This document shows positions 8,944 to 17,415 of a stretch of DNA of 55,711 nucleotides, one piece after another. Each line of letters opens with the position of its first letter. Position 1 is the first letter of the stretch. The stretch comes from Acidimicrobiales bacterium (GTDB lineage: Bacteria > Actinomycetota > Acidimicrobiia > Acidimicrobiales > Aldehydirespiratoraceae). Made by a program: the position numbers and the translations under genes. Under the pieces are notes generated by a model. The model searched no databases and was not told the DNA's origin. It saw only the letters and a list, made by a program, of their open reading frames with translations. The DNA lies in NCBI GenBank assembly GCA_029263215.1, contig JAJCXY010000127.1, positions 1 to 55,711 on the forward strand, written 5' to 3'.

Positions 8944-9971
8944 GAACGGGCTCCGATTTCGACAGCGGGCGACCTGGCGGCGAGGCGTTCGTGGATCCAG
9001 GCGTCCATCTCCGACCAACGATCGAGAAGCCAGCCGGTGATCTCGTGCTCAGAGCTTGGTAGGTCGGCCCGGCGGTAGCGCCAGAACCTCACCTCGATTG
9101 TCTTGGGCACCGCGATGTTGGCCACGATCTCCTTGATCGAGCCAAACTCCTCGAGCCCCACATTGGCCATGATCACCAGGTCGGCCTCAGGGGCCCCGCG
9201 GAGCAGGATCAGTGTGCCCGCCGGTCTTGGTGGGAGCAGATATCTGAGCGAGCGGGCCTGCTCTTCGAGGTCGGGGCGGTGCTGGCCGAGCCGGGCCGCG
9301 GCCCGGTCGCGTCGATCGGCAGTGAAAAACGTGCCTTCGGGGAAGATCACCGCGGCGGAGGTGTCGTCGATGACCGCGGCGAGGTTCTCGACGCTCTTGA
9401 ATATCGGCGATCCGGGCTCAGGGGCACGATCGAGCCACACGTTGTGGGTGCGGTTGCCGACGATGTCCATGGCGGGAGCCCATTGGAGCTCTTGCTTGAG
9501 GGTGTACAGCGGGACACGGTGTGCGACGTTGGCGATGTAGTCGAGGGGGGCCAGGGCGTCGACATGGCTGGCGTGGCGGGCCACCACGATGGAGTTGGCG
9601 ATCTCGGTCTCGGTGGGGTCGGGGTAGAGGATCCGAACCGCGGCCCACCGACGGAAATTGGCCATATGCCACCGGCACCACCAGAACTCCACCTTCCAGT
9701 TGGCAGCCAGCCAACCCTTGCTCCTACGCCCGCCGAAGTGGATCACCCACAGCCAGGTACAACCCGCGGCACTGGCGATCTCAACCCAGATGGCACCCAC
9801 TACAAACAACCAGAGGCGGACCAGGCGGCCGCGAGGGTTGGATTGCACCAAATCGATCACCCACAACAGCACCACCACCGGCGGTGTGAGGGTGAGCAGG
9901 AGTAGTCCGGCGATCAGGATCACCGGAACAGAGATCAGGCGACGAACGACGGGCCGAGGAAGCGACGACAC
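8940..9971 (-). CDS. Membrane-bound PlsC-like glycerolipid acyltransferase
   Basis: A 343-residue membrane-attached acyltransferase of the LPLAT/AGPAT type, which transfers acyl groups to (lyso)phosphatidate-like lipids. Two N-terminal membrane segments cover about residues 10-35 and 48-75. The catalytic HxxxxD box appears as RHASHVDA and the second acceptor-binding box as FPEGTFF. WLLDRWSEMDAWI closes the domain. The actual acceptor is unknown. A much longer frame runs upstream across the divergent acetoacetyl-CoA synthetase gene but is noncoding shadow; I place the start at the GTG at 9971, just outside that gene. It heads an operon with DUF1295 and hisN, each joined by 4-bp overlaps. Confidence 0.82.
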   Translation of the reverse strand: MSSLPRPVVRRLISVPVILIAGLLLLTLTPPVVVLLWVIDLVQSNPRGRLVRLWLFVVGAIWVEIASAAGCTWLWVIHFGGRRSKGWLAANWKVEFWWCRWHMANFRRWAAVRILYPDPTETEIANSIVVARHASHVDALAPLDYIANVAHRVPLYTLKQELQWAPAMDIVGNRTHNVWLDRAPEPGSPIFKSVENLAAVIDDTSAAVIFPEGTFFTADRRDRAAARLGQHRPDLEEQARSLRYLLPPRPAGTLILLRGAPEADLVIMANVGLEEFGSIKEIVANIAVPKTIEVRFWRYRRADLPSSEHEITGWLLDRWSEMDAWIHERLAARSPAVEIGARS

Positions 9972-9995
9972 GTCGAAGACCGTACTGTGATCGCC

Positions 9996-11900
9996 ATGAC
10001 TCACGCTCCTTTGTGGACTCCCGATCAGGAGCGGGTGGCGTCTTCGAACCTGTCTCGCTTCCAGTCGTGGCTCTCGGAACGCCTCGACGGCGACATCGCC
10101 GATTTCGATGCCCTCCACCGCTGGTCGATAGCTGTACCCGGCCGATTCTGGAGCGAGGCCTGGGACTTCTGTGAGGTGGTGGGCCACAAGGGCGAGCGCC
10201 TGGCCGAGGCCTCGCCGGAATTTCGCCACACCCGCTTTCTCCCCGACGCCACGCTCAATGTGGGTCAAAACCTCCTCGGTTCGCCGAGCGACGAGCTGGC
10301 GATCATCTATCGTGGTGAGGATGGAGAGGCGATCGATGCCAGCCGCGCCGATCTCCACGACCTCGTCGGAAAAATCCAACACCTTCTCCAGGGTGCCGGG
10401 ATCGGGGAAGGCGATCGTGTTGCGGCCTGGCTGCCCAACCGGCCCGAGACCTACGCGGTGATGATCGCCGCGGTCGGTCTGGGGGCGGTGTTTTGCAGTA
10501 CCTCCCCCGATTTCGGCACCGACGGCGTGATCGACCGGTTCGGTCAGATTCGACCCAGTATCCTCTTCGCCACTCCGGGCTACACCTACAACGGTAAGCA
10601 GCACGACTGCCTCGCTCGTCTCGACGAGATCGTGGCCGGCCTGCCGAGCCTGCGCGAGACGGTGGTGGTCGAGCCAGGATGGCTCGACCACCATCCCTCC
10701 CAACCCGTGATCACCAAGGCCCTGCCGTTCGATCATCCGTGGTACGTGCTGTTTTCGTCGGGCACCACAGGCAAACCCAAGTGCATCGTTCATCGTGCCG
10801 GGGGAGTGCTGCTCAAGCACCTCGTCGAACAGCGCCTGCACTGCGACATACGGCCCCGCGATCGGGTCTTCTACTTCACCACTGCCGGATGGATGATGTG
10901 GAACTGGTTGGCATCGGCGCTGGCGAGCGATGCCGCGATCGTCCTCTACGACGGAGCCCCCACCCACCCCGACACGAATCGCCTGTTCGACCTGGTCGAC
11001 GATGTCGGGATCACCCTTTTCGGCACGTCGGCCAAGTTCATCGACGCGTGCCAGAACGCGGGAATCCGTCCGAAGGACAGCCACGATCTGTCGTCGCTAC
11101 GGGCCATCAACTCCACCGGTTCGACCTTGTCGCCGGAGGGTTTCGAGTGGGTCTACGACGCGGTGAAGACCGACCTGCATCTGGCGTCGATGTCGGGTGG
11201 CACCGACCTCTGTGGATGCCTAGTGGCCGGCGACCCGACTCGCCCGGTCTGGTCCGGCGAGATCCAGGTGCCGGCGTTGGGGCTCGACATCGACGTGGTC
11301 GACGGTGATGGTGCCTCGGTGGGAGTGGGCGTGGAAGGCGAACTGGTGTGTCGCAACCCGTTCCCGTCGACACCCCTGCACTTCTGGGATGATCCCGACG
11401 ATGCCCGCTACAAGGCGGCCTACTTCGATCGGTTCGAGGGCATGTGGCACCACGGAGACTTCATCTCCGAATCGAGCACGGGCGGATACGTGATCTCGGG
11501 TCGTTCCGACGCCACCCTCAACCCAGGAGGCGTTCGCATAGGCACCGCTGAGATCTACCGCCGCGTCGACACGATGCCCGAGGTGGAGGAGAGCGTGGTG
11601 ATCGGCCAGTCGTGGGAGGGCGACACGCGCATCATCCTCTTCGTGAAGATGACTCCGGGCCACCTTCTCGACGAGGCGTTGCAGTCGAGGATCCGGGGTC
11701 GGATACGCGCTGAGGTGACGCCGCGCCACGTGCCGGCGGTGATCGCTGAGGTAACCGATATCCCTCGCACCCGTTCGGGGAAGATCACCGAGTTGGCGGT
11801 TCGTGATGTGGTGGCGGGAAGGAAGGTCCAGAATCTGGAGGCCCTCGACAACCCCGAAGCGCTGGATCAGTTTCGGGACCGACCTGAGCTTGGTGGCTGA
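9996..11900 (+). CDS. aacS: Acetoacetyl-CoA synthetase
   Basis: A 634-residue adenylate-forming ligase that activates acetoacetate with ATP and CoA, linking ketone bodies or short 3-oxoacids to acyl-CoA pools. The N-terminal extension typical of acetoacetyl-CoA and acetyl-CoA synthetases includes FWSEAWDF. The P-loop is FSSGTTGKPKCIVH, the A5-like motif is NSTGSTLSPEGF, then SMSGGTDLCG, HHGDF, SGRSDATLNPGGVRIG and the catalytic-lysine motif RTRSGKITE. The length and NLEALDNPEAL tail fit AacS rather than Acs. A TACTGT hexamer 7 bases before the ATG at 9996 suggests a leaderless mRNA and argues for this ATG over the GTG at 9987. It is divergent from the PlsC-like operon. Confidence 0.92.
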   Translation: MTHAPLWTPDQERVASSNLSRFQSWLSERLDGDIADFDALHRWSIAVPGRFWSEAWDFCEVVGHKGERLAEASPEFRHTRFLPDATLNVGQNLLGSPSDELAIIYRGEDGEAIDASRADLHDLVGKIQHLLQGAGIGEGDRVAAWLPNRPETYAVMIAAVGLGAVFCSTSPDFGTDGVIDRFGQIRPSILFATPGYTYNGKQHDCLARLDEIVAGLPSLRETVVVEPGWLDHHPSQPVITKALPFDHPWYVLFSSGTTGKPKCIVHRAGGVLLKHLVEQRLHCDIRPRDRVFYFTTAGWMMWNWLASALASDAAIVLYDGAPTHPDTNRLFDLVDDVGITLFGTSAKFIDACQNAGIRPKDSHDLSSLRAINSTGSTLSPEGFEWVYDAVKTDLHLASMSGGTDLCGCLVAGDPTRPVWSGEIQVPALGLDIDVVDGDGASVGVGVEGELVCRNPFPSTPLHFWDDPDDARYKAAYFDRFEGMWHHGDFISESSTGGYVISGRSDATLNPGGVRIGTAEIYRRVDTMPEVEESVVIGQSWEGDTRIILFVKMTPGHLLDEALQSRIRGRIRAEVTPRHVPAVIAEVTDIPRTRSGKITELAVRDVVAGRKVQNLEALDNPEALDQFRDRPELGG

Positions 11901-11902
11901 GC

Positions 11903-11908
11903 TACAGT
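11903..11908 (+). promoter_or_regulatory. Minus-10 candidate of the glutathione peroxidase gene
   Basis: TACAGT lies 33 bases before the ATG at 11942. A transcript starting about 7 bases downstream would have a leader of roughly 27 bases containing the GGAGA at 11933-11937. No convincing minus-35 is visible. Confidence 0.3.
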
Positions 11909-11941
11909 CCGGCTGTCTGATCAGCAGCCCCCGGAGACATC

Positions 11942-12418
11942 ATGGCCCTATTCCACGAGTTCGAGATGGCATCGTTGGAAGGTGAGCAGGTTCCGTTCGC
12001 TGATTTCGCCGACGCAGCCTGCCTCGTCGTCAACGTCGCCTCTGCTTGAGGCCTGACGCCCCAGTACGCAGGTCTGCGTACGCTTCACCATGCCGACAAC
12101 GGCGTTCGGGTTCTGGGATTTCCGTGTAACCAGTTCGGTGCTCAAGAGCCCGGCTCGGCCGAAGAGATCCGTGCTTTCGCCACCGACAACTACAACATCG
12201 ATTTCCCGATGTTCGCCAAGATCGAGGTCAACGGCGACGGAGCGGCCGAGCTTTATCAGTGGCTCAAGGCCGAGCAGCCCGGTGAGGGCGAGACTTCCGA
12301 TCTCGTGTGGAATTTCGAGAAGTTCCTGGTGAGTGCCGAGGGTGTTGTTGTCGCCCGCTTTTCGCCAACGGTCACGCCGGAGGAAGTTGCCGAGCAGTTG
12401 GCGGATCTGTTGAGCTGA
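11942..12418 (+). CDS. Selenocysteine-containing glutathione peroxidase (in-frame TGA = Sec36)
   Basis: Read through one in-frame TGA at 12047-12049, this gene encodes a full-length 158-residue glutathione-peroxidase-fold protein that reduces hydroperoxides with thiols. The TGA stands exactly at the catalytic position of the invariant NVAS-x-U/C-G-x-T motif: NVASA-U-GLTPQY. The rest of the tetrad follows at proper spacing: Gln68 in NQFGAQEPG and Trp123-Asn124 in WNFEKFL. No other stop or frameshift interrupts it, and GGAGA precedes the ATG. Starting 14 bases after the TGA is a hairpin whose tip is identical to the E. coli fdhF SECIS tip. The usual resolving cysteine of thioredoxin-type homologues is not evident. 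Selenoprotein machinery (selA, selB, selC, selD) must be encoded elsewhere. Automated calling would keep only the part from 12209. Confidence 0.9.
12064..12081 (+). promoter_or_regulatory. Bacterial SECIS-like hairpin for Sec insertion
   Basis: GTACGCA at 12064-12070 pairs perfectly with TGCGTAC at 12075-12081 around a GGTC loop. In RNA the tip GCAGGUCUGC is identical to that of the E. coli fdhF SECIS bound by SelB. The loop begins 22 bases after the UGA, inside the range known for bacterial SECIS elements. Unlike the E. coli element there is no bulged U in the stem. It lies wholly within the glutathione peroxidase coding sequence, as expected for bacteria. Confidence 0.82.
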
Positions 12419-12422
12419 AGCC

Positions 12423-13394
12423 TCAGGAAACGGTTCTACCGGTGGCAAAGACCTCGTTGATGAGTGGTTCGCCGCGGAGGTAGCGGCCCAGGTTGTCCGA
12501 GAAGAGGTCGTCGAGTCGTTCTTGTGCCCGGGGGCCGTCACCGGATTGGTGGGGTGTGATCACCAGGTTCGGTACGTCCCAGAGTGAAGATTCGGCGGGC
12601 AGTGGCTCGGTGTGGGTGACATCGATGGTGGCCCCTCGGATGAGGCCACGATTCAGGGCGTCGGAGAGAGCGTCCTCGTCGACCACCTCGCCGCGAGCCA
12701 CGTTGATGAAGACCGTGTGGGGACCCATGGCGGCGAACTCATCGGCGCTGATCAGGCCAACGGTGGCGTCGGTGAGCGGAATTGTGATGGCGACATAGTC
12801 GGCTGCCGCGAGGAGCTGGTGGAGTTGGTCGGGGTGGAAGAGTTCGTCCACTCCGTCCTCGGGGCCGGGAGTGCGTCTGCTCGCGATCACCCTCATGCCG
12901 ACCGCTTTGGCGATGCGAGCACAGGCCTTGCCGATGCCGCCGTAGCCGACGATGCCGATCGTGGCCGAGGTGAGATCCTCCGCTGGGATCGGACTCCACT
13001 CGTGATGCTGGGATCTGAGCATCTGGCCGCCGAGGCCCTGGGCCCACGCCAGCACCCATGCGTTGATGTATTGGGCCATGGGCTCGGCGTACATACCGGA
13101 GGCGTTGGTGAGCCGCACCCCGCGGGAGAGGAGGTCACTCCAGAGCTTGTGATCGACTCCCGCCGAGGGCCCCTGCAGCCATTGCAGGTGGGGGTCGTTC
13201 AGCTGCTGGCGTAGGGCCTTGGCGCGGACCTTGTCGCCGAAGACACCTGGGCCCCAGAAGACGATGTCGGAGCCCTCGGGGTCGCCGTCGAAGGTGGCGT
13301 CGCGGTCGAGCACCACCCAGTGGGCATCGGGGGCCAGGGTGATGAGTTGGTCGCGTCGAGACTCGAAGCTCTCGCGTGTGAGCACGATCTTCAT
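12423..13394 (-). CDS. D-isomer-specific 2-hydroxyacid dehydrogenase
   Basis: A 323-residue NAD(P)-dependent oxidoreductase interconverting 2-oxo- and D-2-hydroxyacids; the substrate is not evident. The Rossmann motif is IGIVGYGGIGKACARIAKA. The catalytic triad is in place: Arg in NVARGEVVDEDAL, Glu in DVTHTEPLP and His in ITPHQSG. The substrate-side GPSAGVDHKLW and ASGMYAEPMAQY segments match the GyaR/Ghr-like subgroup. TAGCGT ends 6 bases before the ATG, suggesting a leaderless transcript, and its minus-10 overlaps that of divergent nnrE. The stop lies 4 bases from the convergent glutathione peroxidase stop. Confidence 0.88.
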   Translation of the reverse strand: MKIVLTRESFESRRDQLITLAPDAHWVVLDRDATFDGDPEGSDIVFWGPGVFGDKVRAKALRQQLNDPHLQWLQGPSAGVDHKLWSDLLSRGVRLTNASGMYAEPMAQYINAWVLAWAQGLGGQMLRSQHHEWSPIPAEDLTSATIGIVGYGGIGKACARIAKAVGMRVIASRRTPGPEDGVDELFHPDQLHQLLAAADYVAITIPLTDATVGLISADEFAAMGPHTVFINVARGEVVDEDALSDALNRGLIRGATIDVTHTEPLPAESSLWDVPNLVITPHQSGDGPRAQERLDDLFSDNLGRYLRGEPLINEVFATGRTVS

Positions 13395-13400
13395 GTCGTG

Positions 13401-13410
13401 ACGCTAGACA
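13401..13410. promoter_or_regulatory. Overlapping divergent minus-10 elements
   Basis: On the minus strand TAGCGT (13401-13406) ends 6 bases before the dehydrogenase ATG. On the plus strand TAGACA (13405-13410) ends 9 bases before the second ATG of nnrE at 13420. The two hexamers share the TA at 13405-13406, so both promoters cannot be occupied at once. No clear minus-35 is visible for either. Confidence 0.4.
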
Positions 13411-13419
13411 ATGAGCGCC

Positions 13420-14124
13420 ATGACTTCACCCGATCCGGTCCCTGATCCTGTCGCGAGAGCGGGGTGGCTCACCCGCGACGAGATGATCGAGGTCGATCGG
13501 GTGATGGTGAACGAACTCGGCATCGAGCTCGTGCAGATGATGGAGAACGCCGGTCGCAACCTCGCCCAGCTCGCCATCGAGCGGTATCGGCCCACGTCGG
13601 TGCTGGTGTGTGCAGGCTCGGGCGGGAACGGTGGAGGGGGGATGGTGGCGGCGCGCCACCTTGCCAATCGAGGGGTTGAGGTGGCGGTGGCGGTCACCCG
13701 CGCCGGAGACACCTTCGGGGGCGCCGCCCGGCACCAGTTCGACATCCTCGACCGGATGGGGGCTCCGGTCGGCGACGTAACGGCTGACACCGATCTCCTC
13801 ATCGACGCGGTGATCGGCTACTCGCTGCGGGGTGAGCCGACAGGCAGCAGTGCGGAGTTGATCGCGGCCATGAACGCGATGGACGTGCCGGTCCTGGCCC
13901 TCGACATCCCATCGGGGGTCGATGCCACCACCGGCGCAACCCCAGGCTTGCACGTGGCTGCCGACACCACTCTCACTCTCGCGGCACCGAAGATTGGTTT
14001 GAGGGTTGCACCAGGCGTGGGCGAACTCTTCGTGGCCGACATCTCTGTGCCTCCCGCGGTTCTGGCCGGACTCGGCCACCCGGCACCTGACTTTTCGAGG
14101 GCGCCGGTTGTCACTGTTGTCTGA
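13420..14124 (+). CDS. nnrE: NAD(P)H-hydrate epimerase (YjeF N-terminal domain)
   Basis: A 234-residue stand-alone epimerase of the YjeF N-terminal family, which interconverts R and S forms of hydrated NAD(P)H so that the dehydratase NnrD can repair them. Family features are GWLTRDEMIEVDRVM at the N-terminus, MMENAGRNLAQLA, the phosphate loop GSGGNGGGGMVAARHL, DAVIGYSLRG and LALDIPSGVDATTG. The loop is unusual because the common NNGGDG reads GNGGGG. The C-terminal dehydratase domain of bifunctional Nnr proteins is absent. An ATG at 13411 is also in frame, but the minus-10 at 13405-13410 favours the ATG at 13420. Confidence 0.85.
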   Translation: MTSPDPVPDPVARAGWLTRDEMIEVDRVMVNELGIELVQMMENAGRNLAQLAIERYRPTSVLVCAGSGGNGGGGMVAARHLANRGVEVAVAVTRAGDTFGGAARHQFDILDRMGAPVGDVTADTDLLIDAVIGYSLRGEPTGSSAELIAAMNAMDVPVLALDIPSGVDATTGATPGLHVAADTTLTLAAPKIGLRVAPGVGELFVADISVPPAVLAGLGHPAPDFSRAPVVTVV

Positions 14125-14147
14125 CCGGTGGCTGCACCGAAGTTGGG

Positions 14148-14753
14148 TCAGGTGCCTGGAGGGCGCACCATGCCCCAGGTTCTTGGTCCCGCGTGGGGCA
14201 CCGTGAACTCCTCGGTGACTTCGAATCCGTGGCGGCGGTAGAAGGCGGGGTTGTCGGGGTTGGTGGTTTCGAGCCGCGCCGGCAAACCCAGCTCGGCCGC
14301 GGCCGCCATCCCGGGAACGAGCACCTGTGAACCGAGGCCCAAGCCCTGGTGGCTGGGCCGCACTCCCAGGAAGTGGAGATAGGCCAGGGGCTGCTCGGGC
14401 CACCCCGCCACGAACGACTGGAACCCTTCGCCCAACTCGACTGATCGCTCGTGGCCGACCAGGGCAGCCAGGAGACCCCCGAGGGTCGGCGCCGCCGGCA
14501 TCTCCAGCGAGGAATCACCGGGGACACGCCACAGCGCCGCGGCCACGATCTCACCGTCGTCCTCGACCACATCCACTCGAGTGCCCGCGGTGGTAAGCAC
14601 ATAGCCCTCCACCAGCAGGCCGAACCAGGCGGCGATCAACTCCCGGCGATGCTCATCATCGGGGAATATCCAGACCGTGAGAGGGTCGTGTTCGAACGCC
14701 TCGGCGAGCACCCGTCGAATCCCCGAGATCAGTTCGTGGGGCTCGTGATCCAT
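14148..14753 (-). CDS. GNAT family N-acetyltransferase
   Basis: A 201-residue acetyltransferase of the GCN5-related fold. The acetyl-CoA-binding beta4-alpha3 region is LHFLGVRPSHQGLGLGSQVL, the standard V-x-P-x-x-Q-G-x-G-x-G form. The late motif NPAFYRRHGFEVTEEF is typical of small-molecule GNATs. The acceptor is unknown. The ATG at 14753 shares one base with the stop of the upstream acyl-CoA synthetase (TGATG), so the two are probably translated together. The frame is open far upstream, but that part is a shadow of the ligase gene. It converges with nnrE across a 23-base gap. Confidence 0.85.
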   Translation of the reverse strand: MDHEPHELISGIRRVLAEAFEHDPLTVWIFPDDEHRRELIAAWFGLLVEGYVLTTAGTRVDVVEDDGEIVAAALWRVPGDSSLEMPAAPTLGGLLAALVGHERSVELGEGFQSFVAGWPEQPLAYLHFLGVRPSHQGLGLGSQVLVPGMAAAAELGLPARLETTNPDNPAFYRRHGFEVTEEFTVPHAGPRTWGMVRPPGT

Positions 14754-16360
14754 CAGATCTCGCTCCACTCTCCGGCCTGCCACTGCTCTGTGAGCTTGAA
14801 CTTCTGGATCTTGCCCGAACCGGTGAGGGGGAACTCCTCGACCTCGAACCATTGTTTCGGGGTCTTGTGATGGGCAAACTTCTCTCGCATGTAGGCCGAT
14901 AACTCGCTCTTGTCGATACTCCCGCCCGGTGCCGGCCGGATGAAGGCACCGACGGTCTCGCCCCACTTCTCGTCGGGAAGCCCCACTACCGCCACCTCCC
15001 CGACAGAGGCATGGGCGAACAGGAGCTCTTCGAGTTCTTTGGGATAGATGTTCTCGCCGCCCCGAATGATCATGTCCTTGAGTCGACCCTCGACGGTGCA
15101 GTAGCCACGGGTATCCATCGCCGCGAGGTCGCCGGTGTGCAACCAGCCTTCGGCGTCGATCGCCGCGGCGGTCTGCTCGGGCATCTCGAAATATCCGTCC
15201 ATCACGTGGTAGCCGCGTGTGCAGTATTCGCCGACCGCGCCGATTGGTACAGTCTCGCCGGTCTCGGGATCGGTGATCTTCACCTCCACCCCAGGCATCG
15301 GCGGCCCGACGGTCGACGACTTGTCTTCGATCGTGTCGTCGGGCTGAGTCATCGAGGCCACCGGCGAGCATTCGGTCTGGCCGAACACGATGGTGAAGGG
15401 CGCCCCCAGATCGGTCTCGAAGCGGCGCACGAGCGCCTCGGGCACCAGGGATCCACCGGAGCAGATCGCTTCGAGCTGGGACAGGTCGGTGGTGACAAAG
15501 GCCGGGTGCTCGAGCATCGCCACGAGCATGGTGGGCACGCCGAGGATGGCATTGGCCCGGTAGGTGTCGAAGAGTTCGAGCACCAGGCCCGGCTCGAACG
15601 CTTCCACCAGGACCTGGGTGGCTCGACTGGCGGTGGCACCGAGCACACACAACACGCTTCCGCCGGTGTGAAACAGCGGCATCGTGGAGATGAAGGTGCC
15701 GTTGCCGGAGACTCCCATCCGGTCGAAGGTGTGGGTGCCGTTGTTGGCCAGTCCCCGGTGATTCAGATAGGCCCCCTTGGGAAAGCCGGTGGTGCCCGAG
15801 GTGTACTGGATCATCATCGGGTCCGATGGCACGACCTCAGGGAGCTCTCCGGTGAAGTCGTCGGCGCTGGCCACGAACGCGTCCCATTCGTCGAAGCGGA
15901 TGATCTCTCTCAGCTCCGGCAGACCGGGATGCAGCTCCTCGGCCACCGCCAACATCGGGTTGCCTCTGAAGTCGGGCACCACGAAGAGGCCGGCGGAGCG
16001 TGATTGGGAGAGCACGTACTCCACCTCATGGCTACGGAAACCAGGGTTGACGGTCACCAACACCACACCCGACAGGGCGCACGCAAACTCAAGGATGATC
16101 CACTCCGGGATGTTGTGGGCCCACACCGCCACCCGCTCACCCTTTTCGAAACGTAGGGCCAGAGCTCGGGCTGCCTGCTCGGCTTCCGATTGCAACTCGG
16201 CGTAGGTCCATTGGCGCCGTCTCGATGCGTCGGGGGCGCCTTCTATGAGGGCGACACGGTCGGGACCCGCATCGACCGCCTCACTCAGCAGGGCGCCGAT
16301 CGTGATGTCGCGAACTGGGGGTTCCTCGACGCCGAAAGCATGGGAGGTGATGAGGGTCAT
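14753..16360 (-). CDS. Acyl-CoA synthetase (FadD-like AMP-forming ligase)
   Basis: A 535-residue class I adenylate-forming enzyme that activates a carboxylic acid, probably a fatty acid, to its CoA thioester. The AMP-binding loop is YTSGTTGFPKG, followed by MPLFHTGG, FGQTECSP, GWLHTGDLA, GRLKDMIIRGGENIYP and the C-terminal catalytic-lysine motif TGSGKIQKFKL. The domain order and spacing match medium- to long-chain FadD-type ligases; the exact chain length cannot be read. The ATG at 16360 gives a normal N-terminus; a longer frame to 16420 adds only Arg-rich sequence. The GNAT gene follows with a 1-base overlap, and a crotonase gene is divergent upstream. Confidence 0.9.
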   Translation of the reverse strand: MTLITSHAFGVEEPPVRDITIGALLSEAVDAGPDRVALIEGAPDASRRRQWTYAELQSEAEQAARALALRFEKGERVAVWAHNIPEWIILEFACALSGVVLVTVNPGFRSHEVEYVLSQSRSAGLFVVPDFRGNPMLAVAEELHPGLPELREIIRFDEWDAFVASADDFTGELPEVVPSDPMMIQYTSGTTGFPKGAYLNHRGLANNGTHTFDRMGVSGNGTFISTMPLFHTGGSVLCVLGATASRATQVLVEAFEPGLVLELFDTYRANAILGVPTMLVAMLEHPAFVTTDLSQLEAICSGGSLVPEALVRRFETDLGAPFTIVFGQTECSPVASMTQPDDTIEDKSSTVGPPMPGVEVKITDPETGETVPIGAVGEYCTRGYHVMDGYFEMPEQTAAAIDAEGWLHTGDLAAMDTRGYCTVEGRLKDMIIRGGENIYPKELEELLFAHASVGEVAVVGLPDEKWGETVGAFIRPAPGGSIDKSELSAYMREKFAHHKTPKQWFEVEEFPLTGSGKIQKFKLTEQWQAGEWSEI

Positions 16361-16468
16361 GTTCTGATGGTCCGTCCGTGTACGAGCGGGCAGCGTCGCA
16401 CCCCTCGGTCGGCAACACAAGCGGCAGTGGGTTGGCGGTGCCGGATCAGGCGGGCGATGCTGGCGGCC

Positions 16469-17335
16469 ATGACCGAACAGGTGCTCTATGAGGAGCGCGA
16501 CGACATCGCGATCATCACGCTCAATCGTCCCGAGAAGAAGAACACCCTCAACAACGAGGTGATCCAGGGAGTGGCCGATGGTGTCGACGTCGCCACGAAA
16601 TCACGCGATGTGGCGGCCATAGTCTTGAGGGGGGCGGGCGACACCCTCACCGCCGGCTACGACCTCACCTCCCACGCGGCGGGCGCCCGGTGGGACACCC
16701 CCTATGGAACCAAGGGTCCCGAACCCCGTGAAGGTGCTTGGGATCCGGTGCGCGATTACCAGTTCATGGGCAACAACGTGCGCCGGTTCATGAAGATCTG
16801 GGAGTGCCCCAAGCCGGTGCTCGGTGAGATCAAAGGATGGGCGGTGGGGGGCGCCACCGATCTCATCTTGTGCTGCGACTTGCTCTACATGGCCAGCGAC
16901 GCTCACATCGGGTATGCACCGAGCCGGATCTACGGCACCCCCACCACCATGATGTGGGTGTATCGCCTCGGTCTCGAGCACGCCAAGCAGTTCCTGCTCA
17001 CCGGTAGGGCGGTCGATGCCGAGACCGCCCACCGGATCGGGTTGGTTTCCCAGGTGTGTGAACCCGATGAGCTCGCCGCCACGATCGAGACCGATGCCCA
17101 GCGCTTCCGTCACATTCCCGCCAACCAGCTCGCGCTCAACAAGCTCCTGATCAACCAGGCCTTCGAGAACATGGGTCTCCGTACGTCGCAGATGCTCGGC
17201 ACCTTCTTCGACGGCGTCACCCGTCACACCGAAGAGGCCTACCGGTGGGTGGAGGAGTTCGACGAGAAGGGTTTTCGTCAAGTGATCCGGGAGCGCGATG
17301 CACCATGGGAGGACTACGGAGAACGCCCCCGCTGA
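16469..17335 (+). CDS. Enoyl-CoA hydratase/isomerase (crotonase) family protein
   Basis: A 288-residue crotonase. Strand IAIITLNRPEKKNTLNNEV opens the fold; the first oxyanion-hole region is LRGAGDTLTAGYDL and the second is IKGWAVGGATDLILCCD. Between them is an insertion of about 35 residues (RWDTPYGTKGPEPREG and following) that is longer than in standard hydratases and seen in some actinobacterial subfamilies. The first hydratase Glu is not at its normal place, so another crotonase reaction is possible. It is divergent from an acyl-CoA synthetase, consistent with acyl-CoA metabolism. Starts at 16457 and 16469 are both in frame; the latter follows GGCGGCC and fits the family N-terminus. Confidence 0.85.
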   Translation: MTEQVLYEERDDIAIITLNRPEKKNTLNNEVIQGVADGVDVATKSRDVAAIVLRGAGDTLTAGYDLTSHAAGARWDTPYGTKGPEPREGAWDPVRDYQFMGNNVRRFMKIWECPKPVLGEIKGWAVGGATDLILCCDLLYMASDAHIGYAPSRIYGTPTTMMWVYRLGLEHAKQFLLTGRAVDAETAHRIGLVSQVCEPDELAATIETDAQRFRHIPANQLALNKLLINQAFENMGLRTSQMLGTFFDGVTRHTEEAYRWVEEFDEKGFRQVIRERDAPWEDYGERPR

Positions 17336-17415
17336 ACCCGCTCTGCTCAGTTTCGGGGGATGCCGGTGGTCTCGACGCGTTGTGGCCTGCGGCGGTCCGC
17401 GGTAGGAGTAGCAGG

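Noticed and set aside
9972..11084. Upstream extension of the PlsC-like frame on the minus strand
   Set aside because: It is the antisense shadow of acetoacetyl-CoA synthetase and has no protein features.
12047..12049. TGA as a simple nonsense mutation in a dead peroxidase gene
   Set aside because: It falls exactly on the catalytic Sec/Cys codon, the rest of the gene is intact, and a SECIS-like hairpin follows.
14754..15650. Upstream extension of the GNAT frame
   Set aside because: Arg/Gly-rich shadow of the acyl-CoA synthetase in another frame.
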